The translations under genes and the position numbers were made by a program. Source: Thermoplasmata archaeon (GTDB lineage: Archaea > Thermoplasmatota > E2 > UBA202 > JdFR-43). Taken from it: 12,323 nt of DNA. Shown here in pieces: positions 5,782-12,143 of the stretch (position 1 is its first letter; each line of letters starts with the position of its first letter). A model generated the notes under the pieces. It ran no database searches. It was given only the letters and a program-made list of their open reading frames with translations, and was not told the origin of the DNA. The DNA lies in contig JAGGXG010000105.1 in assembly GCA_021163175.1 (NCBI GenBank), positions 1-12,323 of the forward strand, in the 5' to 3' direction.

Positions 5782-7710
5782 TTAGCTGTATCCTCCAATC
5801 ATGAGCGTTGGGTCCCCAAGTAATACCCACTCTTCTATCGTTTTGCAATCCATGTTGTCTTCTTCTGGTGGATATTTATTTATGTAATTCGTTATGGCCG
5901 TTCCCCATGTCTCTCCGAGTATATGCTTTCCTTCATTACCATACGCTTCAAAGAATCTATCTTCTATATAGCCTCCTGAGAATTCGACACAATCTGGTAT
6001 GCCATTATCATTTCTGTCTCCTCCTGTGTCGCCATATCCCAAACCTGTGTTGCCTAATGTGGCTATCGCTCCCTTATTCGCCATTTTAACAAAATGCCAT
6101 CCAAAGCACTCATACGTGGGCTGATAAGTCCATTCATTTTTCTGGAAGTCGAGCAAACTTATGTTGAACTCGCTATTATGACAGCCACCTATGACAACGA
6201 CAGGATACATTCCCTTGTTATGCATCAAATCCATGTTGTATGTCATAAGCCCATTCACCCACGGGTCATTATGGGAAGCATGCCCTTGGAAGTGAGTTGC
6301 CCATGCTGTTGGGCTTCCATGGCCGTCCATGCATACAAAGCCGAAGCCTGTGTTAAGATTTTGTATAACGTTAATCCATGCAAGCCTGCCAGCAAGCTCA
6401 TTATCCATTCCAAATAATGGAAGTGTGCCATCAGAAACGAATAGACTGACTTTTTCGAAGCCCAAGTTCTGCATATGATGCTCGTAGAACCATAGTGTGG
6501 ATATCTCTCCCTCGCACAATTTCTGCCCATCGTTGAATGTATCTCCTCCAATGATTAACATTCTCTTGAACCATTGCTGCCCATACGCATTGTTTTCATA
6601 TTCTATGATTTTGCTAACGACATTCTGCACTTCTTTAACGCTTCTGCATGCAAGGCGTCCGACATAAACATCCGGATAGAAATCTATGCCCTTATCTCTT
6701 CCACTCCAATCCCATTCTCCATATATTCCATTGTTATTTGTATCCCATGATGAAAAGTTTCCACCAGCATCGTATATATCAGCAAAATATAGATCGCTGA
6801 TGTAACCATGTTCCGCTCCATCGTTCAATGCAACATATCTGACAGGAACCCACCAGAGGCTATCATCAACTTTCTTTGGGCCATCATATCCCCAATTGCC
6901 AACCAAATATGATTTCTTGCCACCTACAAGCAAAACATATTTTATTCCATGCTCTTCTATCGCATCTTTTATCGCGTATTTGACTTTCTCCGCTCCATCT
7001 CTTCCCTGATATGTGGAATATATGTCATCTACAGTCATCAAAAGAGTTTTTATTCCATGGCTCTCCTTATGCTCCACCAAAGGTTGCAAAGCATCTTCAA
7101 ATTCTTTTGGTGCAATTATGAGCAAATCGTAGTCACCATTGGAAGATATTGAACGGGTTGGTAACTCATATTTTATTCTAATATCAAAATCTTCTGCATA
7201 TATCAACTCATTGCTAACAGCGTTGTAGCGATATGGGTAAAAGTGTACGGATAGAATGGTGACGCGCTTGCCGTCGCGCAGCCCGCCGCCCAGCGTGTAG
7301 TCGTACCATTTCGCTGGATAGAATTCATTCCGCTGGTAAACGACGCCTTCTTTTGCAATGCCATTCATTCCAAGTGGTTTTGGAGATGACGCAGGAATTA
7401 TTTTCTTTTCCAGCTTTAGTGTTTTGATATTCAAAGGTTTGCATTCAACACTCACTTTTGTTCCGAGAGGGAAATAATATGTTTTCGTTTTATATGGCAG
7501 AGAAGGATATCCTTCCTTGTGTATGTAACTTGCATCGCTGCACTTTATCACTTCATAGTCTCCATTCTCCGCTGTTTCGAAGTCACTAAATGTTTCCTTT
7601 TCAACTATCATTTTTGTTTCCTTGAATGAATGCACATTGGCATGTAATCCAATGCTGCTTGCACCTCCCAAAAACATTGCGACAACCACCATCGCCATAA
7701 TCTTTTTCAT
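5782..7710 (-). CDS. Secreted C25 family (gingipain-type) cysteine peptidase
   Basis: A 642-residue exported protease. Residues 1-24 are a signal peptide (MKKIMAMVVVAMFLGGASSI...). Residues 30-185 look like the C25 propeptide, ending near DFDIRIKYELPTR. The caspase-like catalytic domain follows: DYDLLIIAPKEF (193-204), YVLLVGG (258-264), a PDVYVGRLACRS strand (346-357), the catalytic histidine H464 in CMDGHGSP, and the catalytic cysteine C510 in VVIGGCHNSEF. Both catalytic residues are intact. DTNNNG (near 323) and DRNDNG (near 565) loops look like calcium-binding turns. The protein stops at LLGDPTLMIGGYS with no C-terminal anchor, Ig repeats or membrane helix, so it is probably released from the cell. 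I chose the ATG at 7710 because GGAGG lies eight bases upstream. An in-frame TTG at 7725 would put that sequence inside the gene. Likely role is digestion of external protein. Substrate specificity is unknown. Confidence 0.92.
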   Translation of the reverse strand: MKKIMAMVVVAMFLGGASSIGLHANVHSFKETKMIVEKETFSDFETAENGDYEVIKCSDASYIHKEGYPSLPYKTKTYYFPLGTKVSVECKPLNIKTLKLEKKIIPASSPKPLGMNGIAKEGVVYQRNEFYPAKWYDYTLGGGLRDGKRVTILSVHFYPYRYNAVSNELIYAEDFDIRIKYELPTRSISSNGDYDLLIIAPKEFEDALQPLVEHKESHGIKTLLMTVDDIYSTYQGRDGAEKVKYAIKDAIEEHGIKYVLLVGGKKSYLVGNWGYDGPKKVDDSLWWVPVRYVALNDGAEHGYISDLYFADIYDAGGNFSSWDTNNNGIYGEWDWSGRDKGIDFYPDVYVGRLACRSVKEVQNVVSKIIEYENNAYGQQWFKRMLIIGGDTFNDGQKLCEGEISTLWFYEHHMQNLGFEKVSLFVSDGTLPLFGMDNELAGRLAWINVIQNLNTGFGFVCMDGHGSPTAWATHFQGHASHNDPWVNGLMTYNMDLMHNKGMYPVVVIGGCHNSEFNISLLDFQKNEWTYQPTYECFGWHFVKMANKGAIATLGNTGLGYGDTGGDRNDNGIPDCVEFSGGYIEDRFFEAYGNEGKHILGETWGTAITNYINKYPPEEDNMDCKTIEEWVLLGDPTLMIGGYS

Positions 7711-7741
7711 TTTTTTCGCCTCCAAATATTATCGCTGCCCA

Positions 7742-7749
7742 TATATAAA
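7742..7749 (-). promoter_or_regulatory. TATA box for the C25 peptidase gene
   Basis: The minus strand reads TTTATATA, centred 35.5 bp before the ATG at 7710. With a start site about 24 bp downstream, the mRNA would have a leader of roughly 12 nt containing the GGAGG at 7719-7723. This gene therefore differs from the leaderless genes around it. Confidence 0.55.
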
Positions 7750-7813
7750 AGCTTTGCTGAGCAGAGTAGGGCAGTGATTTTCCATAATCCCAGTTTATAT
7801 TTGGGGATGAGAA

Positions 7814-7892
7814 ATGAAATGTCCATATTGTGGAGAAAAAAATAGTAAAAGCTGAAAAAGAATATGAGGAAAATGTTTTCTTTTGCTTATGA
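7814..7892 (+). pseudogene. Fragment of a zinc-ribbon gene, frame-broken
   Basis: An ATG at 7814 opens MKCPYCGEKNSKS, the first half of a zinc ribbon, then meets a stop after 13 codons. Shifting frame near 7845 gives a further VKAEKEYEENVFFCL before the next stop at 7892. This looks like the decayed start of a zinc-ribbon protein such as a transposase or small regulator. The parent family cannot be named. The fragment is short, so chance resemblance is possible. Confidence 0.3.
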
Positions 7893-8100
7893 ATTATGTC
7901 CTTCTCTCTATACTCTTTTACCAACTGCTGTACCCTCCTTATTGTAACTCCATATATTTTCTGCTGCCTCGCTGTTATGCTCAGCCATGCTGTCTGGTAA
8001 AACGGCAGGGCGAAATGATTTCTGCAGTCTACAATCTCGAACGATAGAGCGTTTAGGTATTCAAAGCTCGCATATAAGCCAACGGCTCTTGGAGCAACAT
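7883..8100 (-). pseudogene. Possible transposase remnant with helix-turn-helix
   Basis: In the stretch between the peptidase and PPC promoters the minus strand has an open frame with no convincing start or end. Its core (7883-7981) reads TARQQKIYGVTIRRVQQLVK followed by EYREKD, which resembles the N-terminal helix-turn-helix of archaeal IS481-like or related transposases. The upstream part of the frame (YLNALSFEIVDCRNHFALPF region) is not recognised. There is no catalytic DDE domain and no visible terminal repeats, so if it is mobile-element DNA it is a dead fragment. The rest of 7755-8100 holds only the broken zinc-ribbon fragment and nothing else I can identify. The frame's openness into both flanking genes is antisense coincidence. 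Confidence 0.35.
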
Positions 8101-8107
8101 AAACATG

Positions 8108-8115
8108 TTTATAAA
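8108..8115 (+). promoter_or_regulatory. TATA box for the PPC-domain gene
   Basis: TTTATAAA is centred 24.5 bp before the ATG at 8136, with no Shine-Dalgarno sequence. A leaderless transcript is expected. Confidence 0.6.
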
Positions 8116-8135
8116 AAACAATATCATTCAAAATC

Positions 8136-8564
8136 ATGTTTGCGAGAGAAGGAAACGTTGTTATAGCAAAGTTTGATGGTGGAGAGATAATCCAAAATTT
8201 GAAGGAATTGATGAGCAAATTGAATGGCAAGGCAGCGGTAATACTCAATGGTGTGGGCCAGCTTGAACATGTCATCATAGGTTATTTTGATGGAAACGAT
8301 TATGTAAAGAAAGAGGTGAAAGAGGAGGCAGAGCTTATTTCATTGCAGGGAAACATTGGAATGGATGGCAACGATTACATCATACATGCTCACGTTACTC
8401 TGGGACTGAAAAATCATAGCATAGTTGGAGGACATCTGATTAAAGGAAATGTTAAAGTGGTGAATGAAATCGCTGTCTATTTGCTTGAAAGCACAGAAAT
8501 AAAGAGGGTTAGAAAGGGCAATCTTATGGAAATGTTCATTTCCTCACAGCAATCCAAAGAATGA
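8136..8564 (+). CDS. PPC/DUF296 domain protein (PD1-like)
   Basis: A 142-residue single-domain protein of the PPC (DUF296) family, found in archaea and bacteria as stand-alone trimers and in plants attached to AT-hooks. Motifs: VILNGVGQLEHVIIGYFDG (35-53), ELISLQGNIG (66-75), IIHAHVTLG (82-90) and IVGGHLIKGNV (96-106), then the EIAVYLLE strand. H84, H86 and H100 are the histidines that bind a metal in characterised members. Length is typical for stand-alone forms. The molecular role of prokaryotic members is not settled; DNA binding has been suggested, but no AT-hook is present here. The start is set by the TATA box 24.5 bp upstream. Its 3' end overlaps the MFS gene by 29 bp, the longest tail-to-tail overlap in the window. 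Confidence 0.9.
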   Translation: MFAREGNVVIAKFDGGEIIQNLKELMSKLNGKAAVILNGVGQLEHVIIGYFDGNDYVKKEVKEEAELISLQGNIGMDGNDYIIHAHVTLGLKNHSIVGGHLIKGNVKVVNEIAVYLLESTEIKRVRKGNLMEMFISSQQSKE

Positions 8565-9672
8565 AGCACGCTAAAATATATGTAGCGATTCCAGCAAAAG
8601 CTATCGCAATGCTCTTCTCCAGATAGCCAGTCACAACAGGCAGGACGGCGCCGCCGACATTGCTTATCGAGATGAATAAGCTGGATGCTATTCCTTCATT
8701 TTCTTTTGTAACCCCTTTTTCTGTTTCCTGGCTATGCAATGCGATGGGCCAGCCAGCCTGCAGGAAAACGCCGAACAGAAAGCTTATTGCAAGCAGAGCA
8801 GCATAGGGATGAATGTAATAAAAGGCAATCCATAAAAGAAAAGCGAGTATGGCGACGCTTGAAGCAATCTTTTTTATGCCATGTTTGGCAGCTATGTAAG
8901 GAAATGAAAATGCACCTATTGCACACCCAAGCAGCATAACGCTTATTATCACTCCTTTTTGAATATCGTCAAATTCATGCATGCTCGGCATCAAAGCTGA
9001 AGCAGATAAAGTTGCGCCGACTATAAAAAATCCTATCAATGGATACAGCAACGCATTTTTTGATGCCATTATCTGCTTTATTCCCTCCTTAAAGCTTATT
9101 CTCCTGCTTTCTATCTTTCTTATATCCTTTCCAGCTATTGCCCATATCAAAAATGCTATGAATGAAAGCAGAGCAAAGAATTTGAAAACACTATCGAAGC
9201 CATATTTATCAAAGATATATGGCGAGGCAATAGAGCCAAATGAAAAACCGAGAAATAAGCCGGAACTTGTTATTCCAATGGCGAGAGAAGCTTTTTCCTC
9301 AAACCATTGAATCATCATGGGTGCTAAAGCAACTAAAATCCATGCCAAACCGAAGCCTGCTATTATTGTTGCAGCCAATATGCTCCAATAACTTTGCAAT
9401 AAAAATGCGCGGCTCCCAAATCCAATGAACATAAAAGCAGAGCCTATTAGAGCAGATATTTTAGCCCCTTTTTTATCAACAACATTTCCAGCTGGCCATG
9501 CAAAGAAAACGACGAATAAGCCTATTATGGAAAGCAATAAATGGCTATATGTGTGGCCAACATTATATCTTGATTCTATCTCATGTAGCATAGGCGCTAC
9601 AGAAAACCAGTTTGCTCCATATGAGAATATGAGCAGCCAGAATGCAGCCATCACAACCCATTTGTATTTCAT
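8536..9672 (-). CDS. Major facilitator superfamily transporter
   Basis: A 378-residue membrane protein with about twelve hydrophobic segments in two halves separated by a charged loop (GKDIRKIESRRISFKEGIKQ, about 186-205). The loop between helices 2 and 3 has the MFS motif A form GNVVDKKGAK (62-71), and the N-terminal half contains SGLFLGFSFGS typical of helix 5. The second half shows GCAIGAFSFPYIAAKHGIKK, the repeat of motif A. It begins directly in a first helix after MKYK. Substrate cannot be told from sequence; the SYGANWFSVAPMLHEIE opening slightly resembles FLVCR- or CynX-like carriers. It has its own TATA box 24.5 bp upstream, which overlaps the stop codon of the sugar nucleotidyltransferase gene. 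The gene ends within the PPC gene (29 bp overlap). Confidence 0.9.
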   Translation of the reverse strand: MKYKWVVMAAFWLLIFSYGANWFSVAPMLHEIESRYNVGHTYSHLLLSIIGLFVVFFAWPAGNVVDKKGAKISALIGSAFMFIGFGSRAFLLQSYWSILAATIIAGFGLAWILVALAPMMIQWFEEKASLAIGITSSGLFLGFSFGSIASPYIFDKYGFDSVFKFFALLSFIAFLIWAIAGKDIRKIESRRISFKEGIKQIMASKNALLYPLIGFFIVGATLSASALMPSMHEFDDIQKGVIISVMLLGCAIGAFSFPYIAAKHGIKKIASSVAILAFLLWIAFYYIHPYAALLAISFLFGVFLQAGWPIALHSQETEKGVTKENEGIASSLFISISNVGGAVLPVVTGYLEKSIAIAFAGIATYILACFILWIAVRK

Positions 9673-9692
9673 GATGGATATACAAGAAGGGC

Positions 9693-9700
9693 TTTTAAAT
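9693..9700 (-). promoter_or_regulatory. TATA box for the MFS transporter gene, overlapping an upstream stop codon
   Basis: The minus strand reads ATTTAAAA, centred 24.5 bp before the ATG at 9672. Its edge overlaps the TAA stop (9700-9702) of the sugar nucleotidyltransferase gene, so promoter and coding end are packed together. Confidence 0.5.
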
Positions 9701-10716
9701 TAATTGCTTTTTATAACATTTCCTATCTGCTTCTTCGGATATCCTTTTGGCATTTCCTTGCTCCATATCTTTTTTCCTTCTATTTTTCCATCAACCACTT
9801 CATCATCTCCAACAATCGTATCTTTTATCATCGCTCCCTTTTTAACAATGACATTGCTCCCAACAACTGAATTTTCTATTATCGCTTCCTCCTCAACTTC
9901 AATATTGTCATATAATATGCTTCCTTTTATCTCAGCATTTTCTCCGATTTTGCAATTGCTTCCTACACTACTCTCTTTTATTCTTCCCTCGATGGAACAA
10001 TTTTCTCCTGTGACAAATTTCAAACCCTTTTTCTTCAAAAGCAATTTATTCGCTTCTATATAACTACTCATTCTTCCAACATCTATCCAGTATCCATTGA
10101 AAGAATAGCCATAGAATGGAAGACCATCTTCTATAACTTTTGGAAATATCTCAGCTTCCATCGATGTGAATTTTCCATCTGGAATATAATCAAGTATGCT
10201 ATAATCGAGGCAATATACTCCTGCATTTATTAGATTGCTTGGCGCCTCCTGGCGGCGCGGCTTTTCAATAAATTTTTTTATCCTTCCGTTCCTGTCTATA
10301 TCCACCACTCCAAATTGCTCAACATTCTTTACAGGCCATAACGAAATGGTAACCTTTGCCTTCTTTTCCATATGATATTGAATGAATTTTCTTATATTAA
10401 GCGAGGATATTATATCGCCATTCAGCACCAGAAATGTTCCGTTTATGTAGCGAGCAGCATTTTTAACAGCTCCAGCCGTTCCCAAAGGCTTTGGCTCAGG
10501 ATTAACAATTGCATTTATCCCATTTTCTTGGAAATAATCTTCTAGCTGTTCTTTTTTATAATTTGCAGCAACTATTATTTCTGTTGATGGAGGCAATGCA
10601 TCTATCAAATACCTTATCATTGGCTTATTCAACAATGGTAACATTGGCTTCGCTCTTGTGTAAGTTAATGGAGCAAGCCTCGTTCCATAACCGCCAGCGA
10701 GTATGATTGCCTGCAT
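9700..10716 (-). CDS. Sugar-phosphate nucleotidyltransferase (mannose-1-phosphate guanylyltransferase-like)
   Basis: The 338-residue enzyme joins a nucleotide to a sugar 1-phosphate, supplying activated sugars for surface glycans or protein glycosylation in the cytoplasm. The N-terminal catalytic domain shows LAGGYGTRLAPLTYTRAKPM (6-25) with the signature Arg and Lys, VLNGDII (97-103) with metal-binding D101, FIEKP (149-153), NAGVY (164-168) and WIDVGR (210-215). From about residue 235 to 306 there are hexapeptide repeats of a left-handed beta-helix (for example SSVGSNCKIGENAEIKGSIL). This layout and length match archaeal GDP-mannose pyrophosphorylase-like proteins, but the sugar and nucleotide (glucose/UTP or dTTP, mannose/GTP) cannot be fixed by eye. 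There is no acetyltransferase extension of the GlmU type. Its TATA box lies about 26.5 bp upstream against the stop of the aminotransferase gene. Confidence 0.9.
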   Translation of the reverse strand: MQAIILAGGYGTRLAPLTYTRAKPMLPLLNKPMIRYLIDALPPSTEIIVAANYKKEQLEDYFQENGINAIVNPEPKPLGTAGAVKNAARYINGTFLVLNGDIISSLNIRKFIQYHMEKKAKVTISLWPVKNVEQFGVVDIDRNGRIKKFIEKPRRQEAPSNLINAGVYCLDYSILDYIPDGKFTSMEAEIFPKVIEDGLPFYGYSFNGYWIDVGRMSSYIEANKLLLKKKGLKFVTGENCSIEGRIKESSVGSNCKIGENAEIKGSILYDNIEVEEEAIIENSVVGSNVIVKKGAMIKDTIVGDDEVVDGKIEGKKIWSKEMPKGYPKKQIGNVIKSN

Positions 10717-10717
10717 G

Positions 10718-10735
10718 TTAAAAGAAAAAGGAAAG
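10718..10735 (-). terminator. Possible pyrimidine-rich terminator after the aminotransferase gene
   Basis: The transcript strand after the aminotransferase stop carries runs of T separated by C (CTTTCCTTTTTCTTTTAA). It lies in the short gap before the nucleotidyltransferase start and could end the upstream transcript. There is no hairpin, and the call is tentative. Confidence 0.3.
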
Positions 10736-10738
10736 AAA

Positions 10739-10746
10739 TAAAATAT
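10739..10746 (-). promoter_or_regulatory. TATA box for the sugar nucleotidyltransferase gene
   Basis: The minus strand reads ATATTTTA, centred about 26.5 bp before the ATG at 10716 and directly after the stop codon of the aminotransferase gene (10747-10749). No Shine-Dalgarno sequence precedes the start. Confidence 0.4.
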
Positions 10747-12102
10747 TTATGGCATCATTTCATTATTTACTTCCTTTATCGCTTCCTCAAGCAGATTCAT
10801 CGCATTTTCCATTTGCTCACTGTTTATAACCAGAGGAGGTATATATCTTATTGCAGACTCGCCGCATCCCAGCAAAAGCAGCCCTTTCTTGAATGCCCTG
10901 TTTATTATCTCATCTCTCGCCTTTGGATATATTTCCTTGCTTTCCTTGCTTTTTACTATCTCCGTAGCCTGCATCAGGCCAATGCCACGTGCGTCGCCAA
11001 CTATTTCATAATTTTCTTCCATTTCTTTAAGTCGTTTGCTCATGTACTCGCCCTGCTTTGCTGCATTTTCTATAAGCCCATTTTGAAGAATATCAAGCGT
11101 AGCCAGACTTGCTGCACATGCAACCGGATTTCCTCCGAATGTTGTTGAATGTGCTCCTTTGACACCAAAATCATTGGAAGCAGGATAAATGCATGCTGAA
11201 ATTGGAATTCCAGATGCCATCGCTTTTGCAGTCGTTACAACATGGGGCACAACATTGAAATGCTCTATCGCCCACATTTTTCCAGTTCTTCCCATTCCAG
11301 CCTGGATTTCATCATCGACAAGCAAAATTCCATGTTCTTCAGCAACCTTTTTCAATTCTTTCAAAAAATTCTTTGGAGGAACTATGTATCCACCCTCGCC
11401 CTGTATTGCTTCCACAAATATAGCAGCCACCTCATCGCTGGGCACATAATGGCGAAATGCATAATTTATGTAATCTATCGTTGCCTTAACAAGCTCATCT
11501 GGCTCTTCATAGCCGTCGATGCCAAAAGGATTGCGATATGGGTTTGGATAGGGAACATGAATTACGCCTGGCATCCATGGAAAGAAGCGTTGTTTATGAA
11601 CTGGCTTACTTGCTGTCAAAGCCAAAGCTCCCATGGTTCTTCCATGAAATGCTCCTATGAATGCAATGAGGAATTTCCTTTTTGTGCTCCATCTTGCCAT
11701 TTTTATCGCTGCCTCAACAGCTTCAGCCCCGCTGTTTCCGAAATAAACTTTCTTTTCAAAGTCTCCAGGAGTTATTTCAGTAAGCTTTTTTGCAAGTTCT
11801 GCCTGCACATCATAATAAAAATCTGTTCCTGCAAAATGCAAAAATTTCTCGGCTTGTCTTTTTATCGCTTCCACAACAGCAGGATGGCTATGTCCAGTGT
11901 TCACGACGCCTACGCCTGAAGTAAAATCGAAGAATATGTTTCCATCCTCATCTTCAAAAACTATTCCTCTCGCCTCTTTCACGACGGCTGGCAGCGCCTT
12001 CGTTGTTGTTGCTATATATTTACCATCCTTTTCTATGATTTTTTTTGCATTATCCCCAACCAAATTTTTGACCAAAGGTTTACTCTCATTCCCCGTTATC
12101 AT
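10747..12102 (-). CDS. Class III PLP-dependent aminotransferase (acetylornithine/GABA type) or amino-acid racemase
   Basis: The 451-residue enzyme belongs to the fold-type I, class III aminotransferases. Motifs: GVVNTGHSHP (65-74), FGNSGAEAVEAAIKMAR (121-137) binding PLP phosphate, AFHGRTMGAL (151-160), EAIQGEGGYIVPP (231-243), LLVDDEIQAGMGRTGKMWA (260-278) with the pyridine-binding Asp, the Schiff-base lysine K293 in TTAKAMASGIP, and TTFGGNPVACAA (320-331). Length and the VPYPNPYRNPFG segment (183-194) resemble the Thermococcales group that includes ornithine omega-aminotransferase and broad-specificity or branched-chain amino-acid racemases, so the enzyme could transaminate an omega-amino acid or racemise amino acids. 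Biosynthetic ArgD is less likely because this is longer (about 390-400 is usual) and no arginine genes are nearby. ATG codons lie at 12108 and 12102. I prefer 12102 because a TATA-like element is centred 23.5 bp upstream. Confidence 0.92.
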   Translation of the reverse strand: MITGNESKPLVKNLVGDNAKKIIEKDGKYIATTTKALPAVVKEARGIVFEDEDGNIFFDFTSGVGVVNTGHSHPAVVEAIKRQAEKFLHFAGTDFYYDVQAELAKKLTEITPGDFEKKVYFGNSGAEAVEAAIKMARWSTKRKFLIAFIGAFHGRTMGALALTASKPVHKQRFFPWMPGVIHVPYPNPYRNPFGIDGYEEPDELVKATIDYINYAFRHYVPSDEVAAIFVEAIQGEGGYIVPPKNFLKELKKVAEEHGILLVDDEIQAGMGRTGKMWAIEHFNVVPHVVTTAKAMASGIPISACIYPASNDFGVKGAHSTTFGGNPVACAASLATLDILQNGLIENAAKQGEYMSKRLKEMEENYEIVGDARGIGLMQATEIVKSKESKEIYPKARDEIINRAFKKGLLLLGCGESAIRYIPPLVINSEQMENAMNLLEEAIKEVNNEMMP

Positions 12103-12122
12103 AGGCATGAAATGCTGGATTG

Positions 12123-12128
12123 TTTAAA
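12123..12128 (-). promoter_or_regulatory. TATA-like element for the aminotransferase gene
   Basis: The minus strand reads TTTTTTAAAC, with a TTTAAA core centred 23.5 bp before the ATG at 12102. The same T run, just past the nitroreductase stop, may also end that upstream transcript. Confidence 0.4.
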
Positions 12129-12143
12129 AAATTTTGGAGCACG

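Noticed and set aside
8030..8060. A GTTCGA-containing segment that resembles a tRNA T-loop
   Set aside because: The flanking bases do not form a proper 5-bp stem, and no acceptor, D or anticodon arms could be built around it.
7601..8278. A 225-codon open frame on the minus strand
   Set aside because: Its two ends run antisense through the intact PPC gene and, in another frame, through the peptidase signal-peptide region. Only the central helix-turn-helix-like part has any family resemblance, so I treat that part as a remnant.
11242..11919. A 225-codon open frame on the plus strand
   Set aside because: It is wholly antisense to the aminotransferase, which has all its catalytic motifs. The predicted protein is rich in Cys, Phe and Ser in a way typical of antisense translation.
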